Assembly (NCBI RefSeq): GCF_963678635.1
Contig: NC_087066.1
Span: 20,181,996-20,245,995, forward strand
Source of the DNA: Symsagittifera roscoffensis
Lineage: Eukaryota > Xenacoelomorpha > Acoela > Convolutidae
Reading direction: 5' to 3'
DNA: 64,000 nucleotides
A program made the translations under genes and the position numbers. Below, in pieces: positions 10,955-22,454 of this stretch; position 1 is the first letter of the stretch; each line of letters opens with the position of its first letter. The notes under the pieces were generated by a model. It did not search any database and was not told the DNA's origin. It saw nothing but the letters and a program-made list of their open reading frames with translations.

Positions 10955-13900
10955 CAGGCAATGATTTATTATTGTCGCCATGATTTATTTGAAATTGTTA
11001 CTACACATTGAAACACTTCTTGTTGAAAAGAAAAAACGCAACTCGTTTCTTTTTCGAGTGTAAAACTGACGGCCTAATCATTTTCATTAACAAAAAGCCC
11101 CTCACTTTTCAAACAAATAGAGGCGTGTTCCACTTCGAAAAAAAATACCTCAAACTTGTTGAACGAACAGAGGTTTGAAAAATTTGCAATATATCCAAAC
11201 GAGCGCAGAACTAAAATTTTGTTCCTGGTTTTTGTTTCGAAAATGAGAGGCTAAATACATATAAAATGTTCAAATTGAGTAGGATATTTGTATTTGCACA
11301 CTTCTTATAGTAGATCATCAGCTAAAAAATTGAACTGCGCTGACCAAAAGACGGTATTTTCAGAATATTACAACTTCATCTTGCGCAGATCTTCAACTTC
11401 AACAGTAATTCAATTCAGGAATGTAAAAGATTTCACGAAGTGTTGAGTTTCAAACGAGCAGAACAAAATTTAAAAATCGCAAGTCAGTAAATACCTCTTG
11501 CACTGCCCTGAACCTAGCACTTTTCTTATGCGAAACTTGAGCTTCTTACAATATTAGGCTCTAAGATAGATACAAGATAGAGCTTAATTTTAACAAGTAG
11601 TTAGATGGTGTGTTTCCAATATTTCAACTCTTGCTCATGATTATTTCAAACTTTTTTAGCATTACCTGAAAAAATTCTCCGTTAATGCAGAGCAAGTTAA
11701 TTTGCCATTCGCCGTGTGAGTTAACCAAAGCAAGTGCAATGTAATCACTAAATTTGCCAAAAATAATTTTTTGCTGTTTTTTCAATATTGCTTCAACAAA
11801 GTTTTTGTTTCATTTTTTTGTGAAGTTCAAATACAGAATACTCTAGGCATGAATTGATTAATTGATTTTTTCTTGTTCCCATGGTAGCTTCAATTATAAA
11901 CAGGAAATTGTTTTTATAAGTTCAAACCTTTAGTTGCTGAATTTGTTTTTTTGAAATGCATATTTCAAAGTAGAATCGGAAAGTTGTCAAATGTATAAAC
12001 TTTAATAGGGGTTTTCAGCCACCATGACGGCATGAAAACTCAAATTAATTTTTTCCTTTCATTTTTTGTTTTTTTTGGTAAAAAGTTTTGAAACAGGCAA
12101 AAATAACACAAAAACTTTATAAGAAACTTTAAAACTTTGGTGTCGAGTAAAAACCCGTTTCTGATTTTTGCTTTTTTGAAATGTCAAAAAAACGGCACTT
12201 AGGCTAACTTTTGTGCTGTGTTGAAATTTTTGGAACCTTGAGGCACAATGCCACTTTCGACAAAATGTGCACTGGATGGGCGCACAATTTTGTGACTGTC
12301 TGTTGCTGGATTCCAAAAGCTAATACTTAAACATGGTCCAAAATGTCAGCGGAATTCCACTTACAAAACTTCCGTGGATTCCGCGTACATTTGAGTGTAA
12401 TGTAAATTTTGTCGGCACATTTGCTGTGTCGTGAATTCCCCAACAAGCGAATATAGCTAGTTGTTTTGGATTCCGCAACTGTAAGTGGATTCCGCAAAAT
12501 GTAAGCGGAATTCGCAAATTTAAGCGGATTCCGCGAGCTGTAAGTGGATTCCGAATTTTGTTCAAAACTGAACTTGCATATGAACAATTAAAAGCTAGAT
12601 CTGGAACTCTTATCTCTAGCAAGGCGGAATTTAATAGCAAAAACTTAACCATTGTCAGCGGAATCCACGAACAGGTCTTAAAACATTGGTTACCTAAATC
12701 GGTGGATGTCATCCTTTAGTATTTTGGAATCACAACACCGAATAATTATAATATTTGGAGTAATTGAGTTGAAATTGTATGGAAACACAACACACAGCAT
12801 ACCGCTAAATTAGGCCAGTATTTGGTATTGCGTCAATCCCAAATACTGTTCAGTGTTTGGGATTGATGGAATTCTAAAAACTGGAATAAAATGGAATATA
12901 TATGGAATAAATTCATTATACGAGGTCATTACGTTGAGAGTGGTTAGAAACCAACGCGTAGCAAATTGTCGAATTAGTTCAGTGTTTGGGATTTCGTCGA
13001 TCCCATATACTGGTTAGTAATTGGGATTCCATAAAATGCGGATTCCACTTACAATTTGCGGATTCCACGTCCACTTTGCAAATTCCGCTTACAGTTGCGG
13101 ATTCTGCAACAGCTCAATGTAACTATACACATATCTTAATGTTTGCTTGTGCACTCCACAAAATGTTTTGGATTCCGCAAAAACAGTTGCAGGTTCTGCA
13201 AATTCGTCTATTTTTGGAGCGATTTTGAGCGGAACAGTGTTTTAAGTTTTTGTTTAGGGAATCCAGAACAGCAAAGAAGATCGAAGAAAAGTAGCAAAGA
13301 TGTGCGTTCCGCAACAAATCTGATTTTGGCCTGTTTTGGAATCCACATACAATGCACAGAATGCACAGTTTAGCCTTGTAAAGGAACATTTTTGAAAATT
13401 TTTGACCAAAAATTGGCGCTCTTTTTGTTGCAATTACCTAAAAATTAGTAACTGTCGGCGGCATATTTTTTTTAGGTTTTTCTAAGGCTAGTTGGTTAAC
13501 ATTGGCTGTCAATTAAAGTAGCAAGGAGGAGATGTTGAGATTGTTCATTTCTAGAAGTAGTTACCATTCAGGAGTTCAAAACCCTTACAACCTATAAGGC
13601 CTACAATATTATTTTGGGACATGAAATTCCCTTTTTCGCCTGTCAGCCACTAAAAAGATTCATTCCCCTATAAAAACCATTAATAGTAAAAAAAAATAAA
13701 GTTTTGAAAGCAATCACAACTTATAATGACGTAAAAAAATTTTGGCCTATAATATTAGCAAACATAATGTTTTCTTAAAAATATAAATTTTTATATCAGA
13801 ACTTCAGCTTGTTGACATGTTGACAGGGTAATCTGATTGTTTAGTTGTTGACCCCCGTATTAACCTACTTTTTAGCGCTTTCAGCTGTTTTTTCAGCCTT

Positions 13901-15458
13901 GCTATATAATATTAATGCATTGCTTCCTCTATCATCTGAAGTAAAGCGTTAGCTCTACTTGGAGCTGGAAACGCTCAGCCCGCATGACACGGAAGGAATT
14001 GGTTTTATGAAAAAGAGGAACAATCCAAATCTGATGTAAAATGTAGTAAGTTTTCTCACAGTTTCTCAGACCAACTTTTTAGCAAAAATTTTTTGAAAAA
14101 TTAGGGGGTTACTGATACAATTTTACCATCAGTAAAAAACACGTCTAGAAAAATTTCATAAGAATAAGAATAAGAAAACAATATATTTTTTGACAAAGCG
14201 CTTGAAAAATTACAGAAAACTACAATCAATTACAACACACTGAGACGTCATATTAAGCCGAAAACTTTTTACAGACTGCCTCCTCTGGACTTTTTCCTAA
14301 GGGCAGCAGCAGAAAATTGAAAAAAAAATCGCTTCATTTATTTTGTTCTTCCTGTTAGTTGCAGTAGCGATCATCCGCTTGTTCTATTGTCTATGACGCA
14401 ACGGGGCAGACAACAACTTGGTGCAGAGAAAACTTCGCATGTAGTAATCTAGCTAAATTTGGAAAACAAGCGCCGTAATTCAACATTTAATCGGCAGCCA
14501 AAATACCTCGGTTAGAGTCGTAGATACCGGATCTCTGCGATTCAAGCAAAAAACGAAACGAGCAGCTGCAATCTGACCGCGCTAATGTTTATAAATCTGG
14601 TCAGAAGTCAAACAGGTTCAGATGATGTTACATTAATCCAGCCTTGAATTAATAATCAATTGCACATGCCACAAAAGTCATTTTTGTAAATACAGCTCTG
14701 CCAGAGGAAGTTTTCTTGAAAAATTTGAATAATACAGATCTTTAGCCAAAATCATGGCCTTTACAAAAACTACTCGAATATAACAAAACGCAATCCAGCC
14801 ATTCAAATTATGTTTTCCATCTTTTGTTTTATACCAACATAAAAGCTTCCTAATAATTTTTGTGTTTCTCATAACTAATTTTGAAGATTGTAGTCTAAAA
14901 ACTGTTGAGGCTTCTTTTTTAAATTTGCCGGGACCAATCTAAAAAGAGTGTTCTGAGCTTTTTTTATAGCAACGGTTCTAAACCTTTAAGAGTGACGAAT
15001 GTTTTTTAGGATGAAAGTACTTATACTGTTTACACGCGTTGATCATGCTAGTCATGCAATTTCACATAAGGAAAAATGTTAGTCATACATTTTTCATGAA
15101 ATTCCATTAAAACAGAAAAGTGCAAGAAGCATCTATGACTAGTGATTTTTCAATTATGTAAATTGTATGACTAGCATTTTTCCATAAGCCAACAAAAAAT
15201 GATTTTTTTAAATTTAATTTTTCGAAATTTTTGGGATGTGTTCCTGATCGAACACAAGTGACAAAAGCCATGGTTTACTCGAGGCGAGATTCACCAAAGA
15301 TTTTGTTGTCTTGTATTTACAATGTATTGGAAACGACCTGAAAGATTTAAAAGTTTTCATAGACAAATCATATACTGGAAGCATAATGGAACTTTTAAAT
15401 TTTGGCAAAAATTTTCCAGATGGTTGTTTTTTTTTGATTTTTTAAGTTTTTAAATTAT
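10955..15458. repeat. Tandem array unit 3 (4.5 kb)
   Basis: Very similar to unit 2, with both GGATTCC clusters (about 12345-12555 and 13025-13340) and the 1.2 kb block (about 13647-14866). It lacks about 110 bp present in units 1, 2 and 4 near 12130: the sequence from TATGGGTTTTT to CAGAAACTTC is missing, so ATAAGAAACTTTAAA runs straight into ACTTTGGTGTCG. Confidence 0.85.
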
Positions 15459-18400
15459 CAGGCAAGGATTTATTATTGTCGCCATGATTTATTTGAAATT
15501 GTTACTACACATTGAAAAACTTCTTGTTGAGAAGAAAAAACGCAACTCGTTTCTTTTTCGAGTGTAAAACTGACGGCCTAATCATTTTCATTAACAAAAA
15601 GCCCCTCAATTTTCAAACAAATAGAGGCGTGTTCCACTTCGAAACAAAATACCTCAAACTTGTTGAAAGATCAGAGGTTCGAAAAATTGCAATATATCCA
15701 AACGAGCGCAGAACTAAAATTTTGTTCCAGGTTTTTGTTTTGAAAATGATAGGCTAAATACATATAAAACGTTCAAATTGCGTAGGATAATTGTATTTGC
15801 ACACTTCTTATAGTAGATCATCAGCTAAAAATTCGAACTGCACTGACCAAAAGACGGTATTTTCAGATTATGCTTTCAGAATCTTACAACTACATCTTGC
15901 GCAGTTCTTCAACCTCGACAGTAATTCAATTCAGGAATGTTAAAAGTTTCACCAACTGTAGATTTTCAAACGAGCAGAACAAAATTTAGAAATCCCAAGT
16001 CAGTAAATACCTCTCTGCTGACAGTACTGTCCTGAGTCTAGCACTTTTCTTATGCGAAACTTGAGCTTTTTACAATATTAGGCTCTAAGATAGATACAAG
16101 ATAGGGCTTAATTTTAACAAGTAGTTAGATGGTGTGTTTCCAATATTTCAACTATTGCTCATGATTATTTCAAACTTTTTTTTGCATTAACTGAAAAAAA
16201 TCTCCATTATTGCAGAGCAAGTTAATTTGCCATTCGCCGTGTGAGTTAACCAAAGCAAGTGCATTGTAATCACTAAATTTGCCAAAAATAATTTTTTGCT
16301 GTTTTTTCAAAATTGCTTCAACAAAGTTTTTGTTTCAATATTTTTGTGAAATCCAAATACAGAATACTCTAGGCATGAATTGATTAACTGATTTTTTCTT
16401 GTTCCCATAGTAGCTTCAATTATAAACTGGAATTTGTTTTTATAAGTTCAAACCTTTAGTTGCTGAATTTGTTTTTTTTTGAAATGCATATTTCAAAGTA
16501 GAATCGGAAAGTTTTCAAATGTATAAACTTTAATAGGGATTTTCAGCCACCATGACGGCATGAAAACACGTTCAATTTGATTTTTTCCTTTCATTTTTTT
16601 GTTTTTTTTGGAAAAAATTTCCATATTAGAGTTTTTTAGTAAAAAGTTTTGAAACTGCAAAAATAACACGAAAACTTTATAAGAAACTTTAAATATGGGT
16701 TTTTTTGTAGCAGGGTCAACATGAGCAACATACTTAAGTTGAGTATTCCATATCTTCTTGTGGAGAAGGGGAGATTTTCAGAAACTTCAAAACTTTGGTG
16801 TCGAGTAAAAACCCGTTTCTGATTTTTGCTTTCTTGAAATGTCAAAAAAACGGCACTTAGGCTAACTTTTGTGCTGTGTTGAAATTTTTGGAACCTTGAG
16901 GCACAATGCCACTTTCGACAAAATGTGCACTGGATGGACGTTGAGAGTGGTTAGAAACCAACGCGTAGCAAATTGTCGAATTAGTTCAGTGTTTGGGATT
17001 TCGTCGATCCCATATACTGGTTAGTAATTGGGATTCCATAAAATGCGGATTCCACTTACACTTTGCGGATTCCACGTACACTTTGCAGATTCCGCTTACA
17101 GTTGCGGATTCTGCAACAGCTCAATGTAACTATACACATATCTTAATGTTTGCTTGTGGACTCCTTAAACTGCTTTGGATTCCGCAAAAACAGTTGCAGT
17201 TTCCGCAAATTCGTCTATTTTTGGAGCGATTTTGAGCGGAACAGTGTTTTAAGTTTTTGTTTAGGGAATCCAGAACAGCAAAGAAGATCAAAGAAAAGTA
17301 GCAATGATGTGGGTTCCGCGACAAATCTGATTTTGGCCTGTTTTGGAATTCACATACAATGCACAGAATGCACAGTTTAACCTCGTAAGGGAACATTTTT
17401 GAAAATTTTTGAACAAAAATTGGCGCTCTTTTTGTTGCAATTACCTAAAAATTAGTAATTGTCTGCGGCATATTTTTTTAAGGTTTTTCTAAGGCTAGTT
17501 GGTTAACATTGGCTGTCAATTAAAGAAGCAAGGAGGAGATGTTGAGATTGTTCATTTCTAGAAGTAGTTACCGTTCAGGAGTTCAAAACCCTTACAACCT
17601 ATAAGGCCTACAATATTATTTTGTGACATGAAATTCCCTTTTTCGCCTGTCAGCCACTAAAAAGATTCATTCCCCTATAAAAACCATTATTAGTAAAAAA
17701 AACAAAGTTTTGAAAGCAATCACAACTTACTAATGACGTAAAAAAATTTTGGCCTATAATATAAGCAAACATAATGTTTTCTTAAAAATATAAATTTTTA
17801 TATCAGAACTTCAGCTTGTTGACATGTTGACAGGGTAATCTGATTGTTTAGTTGTTGACCCCCGTATTAACCTACTTTTTAGCGCTTTCAGCTGTTTTTT
17901 CAGCCTTGCTTTATAATATTAATGCATTGCTTCCTCTATCATCTGAAGTAAAGCGTTAGCTCTACTTGGAGCTGGAAACGCTCAGCCCGCCTGACACGGA
18001 AGGAATTGATTTTATGAAAAAGAGAAACAATCCAAATCTGATGTAAAATGTAGTAAATTTTCTCACAGTTTCTCAGACCAACTTTTTAGGAAAAAGTTTT
18101 TTTTGGGAAATTAGGGGGTTACTGATACAATATTACCATCAGTAAAAAACACGTCTAGAAAAATTTCATTAGAATAAGAATAAGAAAAAAATATATTTTT
18201 TGACAAAGCGCTTGAAAAACTACAGAGAGTTACAATCAATAACAACACACTGAGTCGTCATAATAAGCCGAAAACTTTTTACAGACTGCCTCCTCTGGAC
18301 TTTTTCCTAAGGGCAGCAGCAGAAAATTTTTAAAAAAATCGCTTCATTTATTCTGTTCGTCCTGTTAGTTGCAGTAGCGATCACCCGCTTGTTCTATTGT

Positions 18401-19491
18401 CTATGACGCAACAGGGCAGACAACAACTTGGTGCAGAGAAAACTTCGCATGTAGTAATCTAGCTAAATTTGGAAAACAAGCGCCGTAATTAAACATTTAA
18501 TCGGCAGCCAAAATACCTCAGTTATAGTCGTAGAGACTGGATCTCTGCGAGTCAAACAAAAAACGAAACGAGCAGCTGAAATCTGAGCGCGCTGATGTTT
18601 ATAAATCTAGTCAGAAGTCAAACCAGATCAGATGATGTTACATTAACCCAGCCTTGAAATATTAATCAATTGCACATGCCACAAAAGTCATTTTTGTAAA
18701 TACAGCTCTGCCAGATGAAGTTTTCTTCAAAATTTTGAATAATACAGATCTTTAGCCAAAATCATGGCTTTAAAAAAAACTACTCGAAGTACAACAAAGC
18801 GCAATCCAGCCATTCAAATTATATTTTCCATCTTTTGTTTTATACCAACGTAAGAGCTTCCTAATAATTTTTGTGTTTCAGACAACTAATTTTGAAGATT
18901 GCAGTATAAAAACTGTTGAGGTTTCTCTTTTAAATTTGCAAAGATCAATGTAAAAAGAGCGTTCTGAGCTTTTTTTATAGCAACGGTTCTAAACCTTTAA
19001 GAGTGACGAATGTTTTTTAGGGCGAAAGTACTTATACTGTTTACACGCGTTGATCAAAAATGCTAGTCATGCAATTTCACATATGGAAAAATGTTAGTCA
19101 TACATTTTTCATGCAAATCCATTAAAACAGAAAAGTGCAAGAAACGTCTATGATTAGTGATTTTTCATTCATGTAAATTGTATGACTAGCATTTTTCCAT
19201 AAGCCAACAAAAAATGATTTTTGTTTTAAATTCAATTTTTCGAAATTTTTGGGATGTGTTCCTGACCGAACACAAGTGACAAAAGCCATGGTTTACTCGA
19301 GGCGAGATTCACCAGACATTTTGTTGTCTTGTATTTACAATGTATTGGAAACGACCTGAAAGATATAACAGTTTTCATAGACAAATCATATACTTGAAGC
19401 ATAATGGATTTTTTTAATTTTGGCAAAAATTTTCCAGATGGTTTTTTTTTTGATTTTTTAAAATTTTAAAACATCAGGCAATGATTTATTA
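15459..19491. repeat. Tandem array unit 4 (4.0 kb) up to the gap
   Basis: Starts at the anchor variant CAGGCAAGGATTTATTATTG. It lacks the first GGATTCC cluster: at about 16938 the word GCACTGGATGG joins directly to CGTTGAGAGTGG, removing about 650 bp relative to unit 2. The second cluster (about 17035-17345) and the 1.2 kb block (about 17654-18880) are present. The next anchor begins at 19475, just before the run of N. Confidence 0.83.
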
Positions 19492-19691
19492 NNNNNNNNN
19501 NNNNNNNNNNNNNNNNNNNNNNNNNNNNNNNNNNNNNNNNNNNNNNNNNNNNNNNNNNNNNNNNNNNNNNNNNNNNNNNNNNNNNNNNNNNNNNNNNNNN
19601 NNNNNNNNNNNNNNNNNNNNNNNNNNNNNNNNNNNNNNNNNNNNNNNNNNNNNNNNNNNNNNNNNNNNNNNNNNNNNNNNNNNNNNNNNNN
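19492..19691. other. Assembly gap (200 N)
   Basis: A run of exactly 200 N directly after the start of a new array unit. A round size usually marks an unsized gap. The copy number of the array and the join to the right-hand side are therefore uncertain. Confidence 0.98.
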
Positions 19692-20679
19692 CCACCAAAG
19701 GGAAAAAATCACTTTTTGAAAAAAAAACATCTTTAGTGCATCTCAAAGGTATTTCAATGTGTTATAAACTCTTGTCTGATCGATTGGAAGCTTTACTGGA
19801 TAGTTTGAGACAAAAAAAATGTATTCCAGTTTTTCAATTTCAATTTTTGATTTTTTCAAATTTTCACATCAATTTTTGAAGAACTTTTACATCTCAGTTT
19901 ATACTGGCTTTCCCTACCATGGGGAACCAAAAAGGTCCTGTAAGCCGAGCTTCCAGCTTATTCCCAACAAAAGTTATTGGGCTCAGAACTGCATATAAAC
20001 CGTTCCCAGCAACCCTGATTTTGTACTTTTCCCCCTACATTTGGCTGCAGTGGTTCAATACGTTTCGCATTATATACCTACTCAACTTAGTCACTTTAGC
20101 CCAAATAAATGAAAGCGTAGGTGTTTCAGAAAGAATTGACGGTAACTGAAGTAGTGAAACCACCAAGTATTTGTAATGATTTCCTTAACAGGACTGACTA
20201 ATATAACTAAAAATGAAAACAAGATTATGAATAAATCGCTATTAATCATCTTCAGCCCAGGCTTGCGGTTAGATAATAATTAAGACCCAACCCTAAGCTA
20301 AAATTCTTTTATGATTTTTGCTTTCTCATTTTCAACAGTTCTTGATTGAAACAAACAAAAGAAAATCTTCAATTCAAAATTGAATGTATCAAAAATTCAA
20401 TAAACGAAACAATGACTAACTCTTCAGCAACAAAAACTGACCTGAAATGGGATCTATGAGGAGTAGTTCTCAGCTCGACTAAGAAGCTAAGACGTTACAA
20501 AAAGAATATTCAACATATTCATCAGGGCCCAGTTCAATCAAATGTCAAATGGGCGAGTGCCTTGAAGAGTTCACGTCTATTGCTGAAACAATGCAGCACA
20601 TTGAAGTTGATCACTGCCAATCAGCAAATATACACCATGTTTTTTGTAAAATAGTCTTCACGAGCTTTGAAGGATATTA
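19692..20679. other. Non-repeat sequence right of the gap, no gene recognised
   Basis: Does not resemble the array unit. It contains a 76-codon open frame at 19919-20149 without recognisable motifs. The stretch from 20450 onward might be upstream coding sequence of the relic that follows, but I could not support a frame. Confidence 0.4.
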
Positions 20680-21600
20680 AAGTCAAATGAAAAAAAGCAC
20701 GGACTGCCAGTATGGCCTGCTTCTACTGCTGCTTCTACGACTGGCAGCAATGACGATAACACAACACCTGACCAACCGCACGTACATCTTCGATCAATTT
20801 TAACACCAAATCACACGGCTTTCAACGGTAGTTTGAAAAAAATTTGACCTGAATATCAAAAAAGAAGATATTGATCTCCACGACTTTATGATGAGGAAGA
20901 AAAAAATATAGATGATCTGATTTTCGATCACATTCAACAAGGATAAATCAAAATGCAACTTTCAGTCAAAGTAAGCATGATCAAACAAAACAGTAGCGAA
21001 GAAGAGGAACCAGACAAGATCATGCTATACTTGAAAACCGACATAGTTCGCGTTGATTATGGTGGACTAGAAAGAGGACAACATGTTGAAATGATTGAGC
21101 ACATGTTGAATACAATCAGCTGCTTTGCTTCGCATGGAAGCGGGTGGTTAGTAGAAAAAATTTCCAAAGCTACCATCAACTTTGCAAAAACTTCTCCTAT
21201 GCGCGCCGGGAGTTACTTAACTCTCCCAAATGACCCGAAGAAACGAAAGTTCAACCTAGGCACCATTGAAACGAAAAACACCAACAAATGTTGTCTCCAC
21301 TGCTTAAATGCAGCATACCATTTTAAAATTGGGCCTGCTCTTTACAAAGCATCACAAGGATACCAAAAAAAGACATAAATAGAAACAAATGAGTGAAAAG
21401 CGACGAAGAGGACAAAGAAGACAACGTGCAAGAAGCGGTAGGAAACGAAACGAAAAAAAAAGAAACGATAAAAGTAGTCAAAATTGAAGGAGAATTCGAT
21501 ATACCAATGAGCATTCTAGATATTGACCGGTTTGAAAGAGTGAATAACGTTTAAATCAATATTTTTCAGTACTTATCAGATGAACTGAATGTAGAAGGCT
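20680..21600 (+). pseudogene. Decayed Polinton-like protein (region N-terminal to DNA polymerase B)
   Basis: The plus strand shows several linked frames that match the general pattern of the large proteins carrying a protein-primed B-type DNA polymerase in Polintons/Mavericks and related elements. Seen in order are a stretch with HTAFNGSLKKI (about 20815-20850), the open frame 20953-21378 with HGSGWLVEKISKATI, PMRAGSYLTLP and a CCLHC cysteine cluster, and then a shifted piece with FDIPMSILDIDRFERVNN (about 21495-21550). The pieces are separated by stop codons and a frame change, and an acidic/lysine-rich stretch lies between them. The polymerase domain itself is not present; a HINE begins 36 bp further on. 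The family call rests on recalled motif resemblance, so it is moderate. Confidence 0.5.
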
Positions 21601-21636
21601 CAGGCCAGAATAGGACAAGAGCGATAGATTGCTTTT

Positions 21637-22176
21637 GTTCCGACTTTCGAAACGAAATTAACCGATAATTTGTGCTCTGGTGGGTTTTTTTTCTTCAGAC
21701 TAAAGTCGACTTTTTATTTAGCCATTTTTGATGGAATTTTTTTTATTTCCTTCGAAAGATATTGTTGTCCTGAGCTTAAATTTGACAAGTATTCCACCTG
21801 TGATTATTTTTCGTAAAGTTATGAGGGCTTGAAAATTACCATTTCGGCCATTTTGACCAATTTGGGACAATTAACGCGCGATGTAATTCGCGCTATTAAC
21901 GCGTAAGCGGAGATTTAATCCGTCTTAGAAGTTGTTCCAAATAGGTTTAACGAAGCTTATGTGCCATAATTGATTTGTTACAAGGAACAAAATATATCCT
22001 TTTGTACTTTATATGGCGTGTGGGGGGATGATTTTCATAAAAAATTATCTCAAATTTTAGTAGAAAATTTTTCATTTTATTCTATTAGATTTAATTTTTT
22101 TATGTTGTTACTGCTCCATAGACCTTAAAAGGCAGTCGGAACATTCAGGGCTTTGTCCTGATACGAGCAGTCTTGT
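21637..22176 (+). mobile_element. HINE (non-autonomous Helentron-like) copy 1
   Basis: About 540 bp starting TGTTCCGACTTTCG and ending GAGCAGTCTTGTT. The 5' terminal word GTTCCGACT recurs inverted as AGTCGGAAC about 35 bp inside the 3' end. It is followed by a hairpin (CAGGGCTTTGTCCTG here, with a 1-base change; TCAGGGC-TTC-GCCCTGA in other copies). This asymmetric inverted repeat plus 3' hairpin and T-rich insertion sites fit Helentron-associated elements. No coding capacity. Confidence 0.7.
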
Positions 22177-22182
22177 TGTAGT

Positions 22183-22454
22183 TTCAGACCAAAATTTCAC
22201 TCTATTTCCTTTATTGCACTGCACGTACGTGAAGTATGCCACAAAACGCTTTGAAGGATAACAAACAGACCAAAATAAAACTAAAACCACACCAGAACTC
22301 CAGTTTATAGAATTCGTTCCCTTATATTTCTTCCAGAGCGGTTTATTTACAATTCTCAACTACTTTCCAGACATTACTTACATTTACCGTTTATGACTGT
22401 TGTGATAAATTCTGAAGTGTTTAAAATAGTTTAGAATACACTAACAAATCGATC
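22183..22454. repeat. Left edge of the tandem array, copy 2, with empty mariner site
   Basis: Homologous to 1030-1274 plus 2731-2790. At about 22420-22435 it reads GTGTTTAAAATAGTTTAG, with one TA where copy 1 has the 1456-bp transposon. It runs directly into a full array unit, unlike copy 1. Confidence 0.8.

Noticed and set aside
19458-19879. Open frames across the run of N
   Set aside because: They exist only because N positions are not read as stops.
21637-22176. The HINE family as a MITE or SINE
   Set aside because: The inverted word is terminal on one side and subterminal on the other, there is a 3' hairpin, and no target duplication, A-tail or tRNA-like head is visible.
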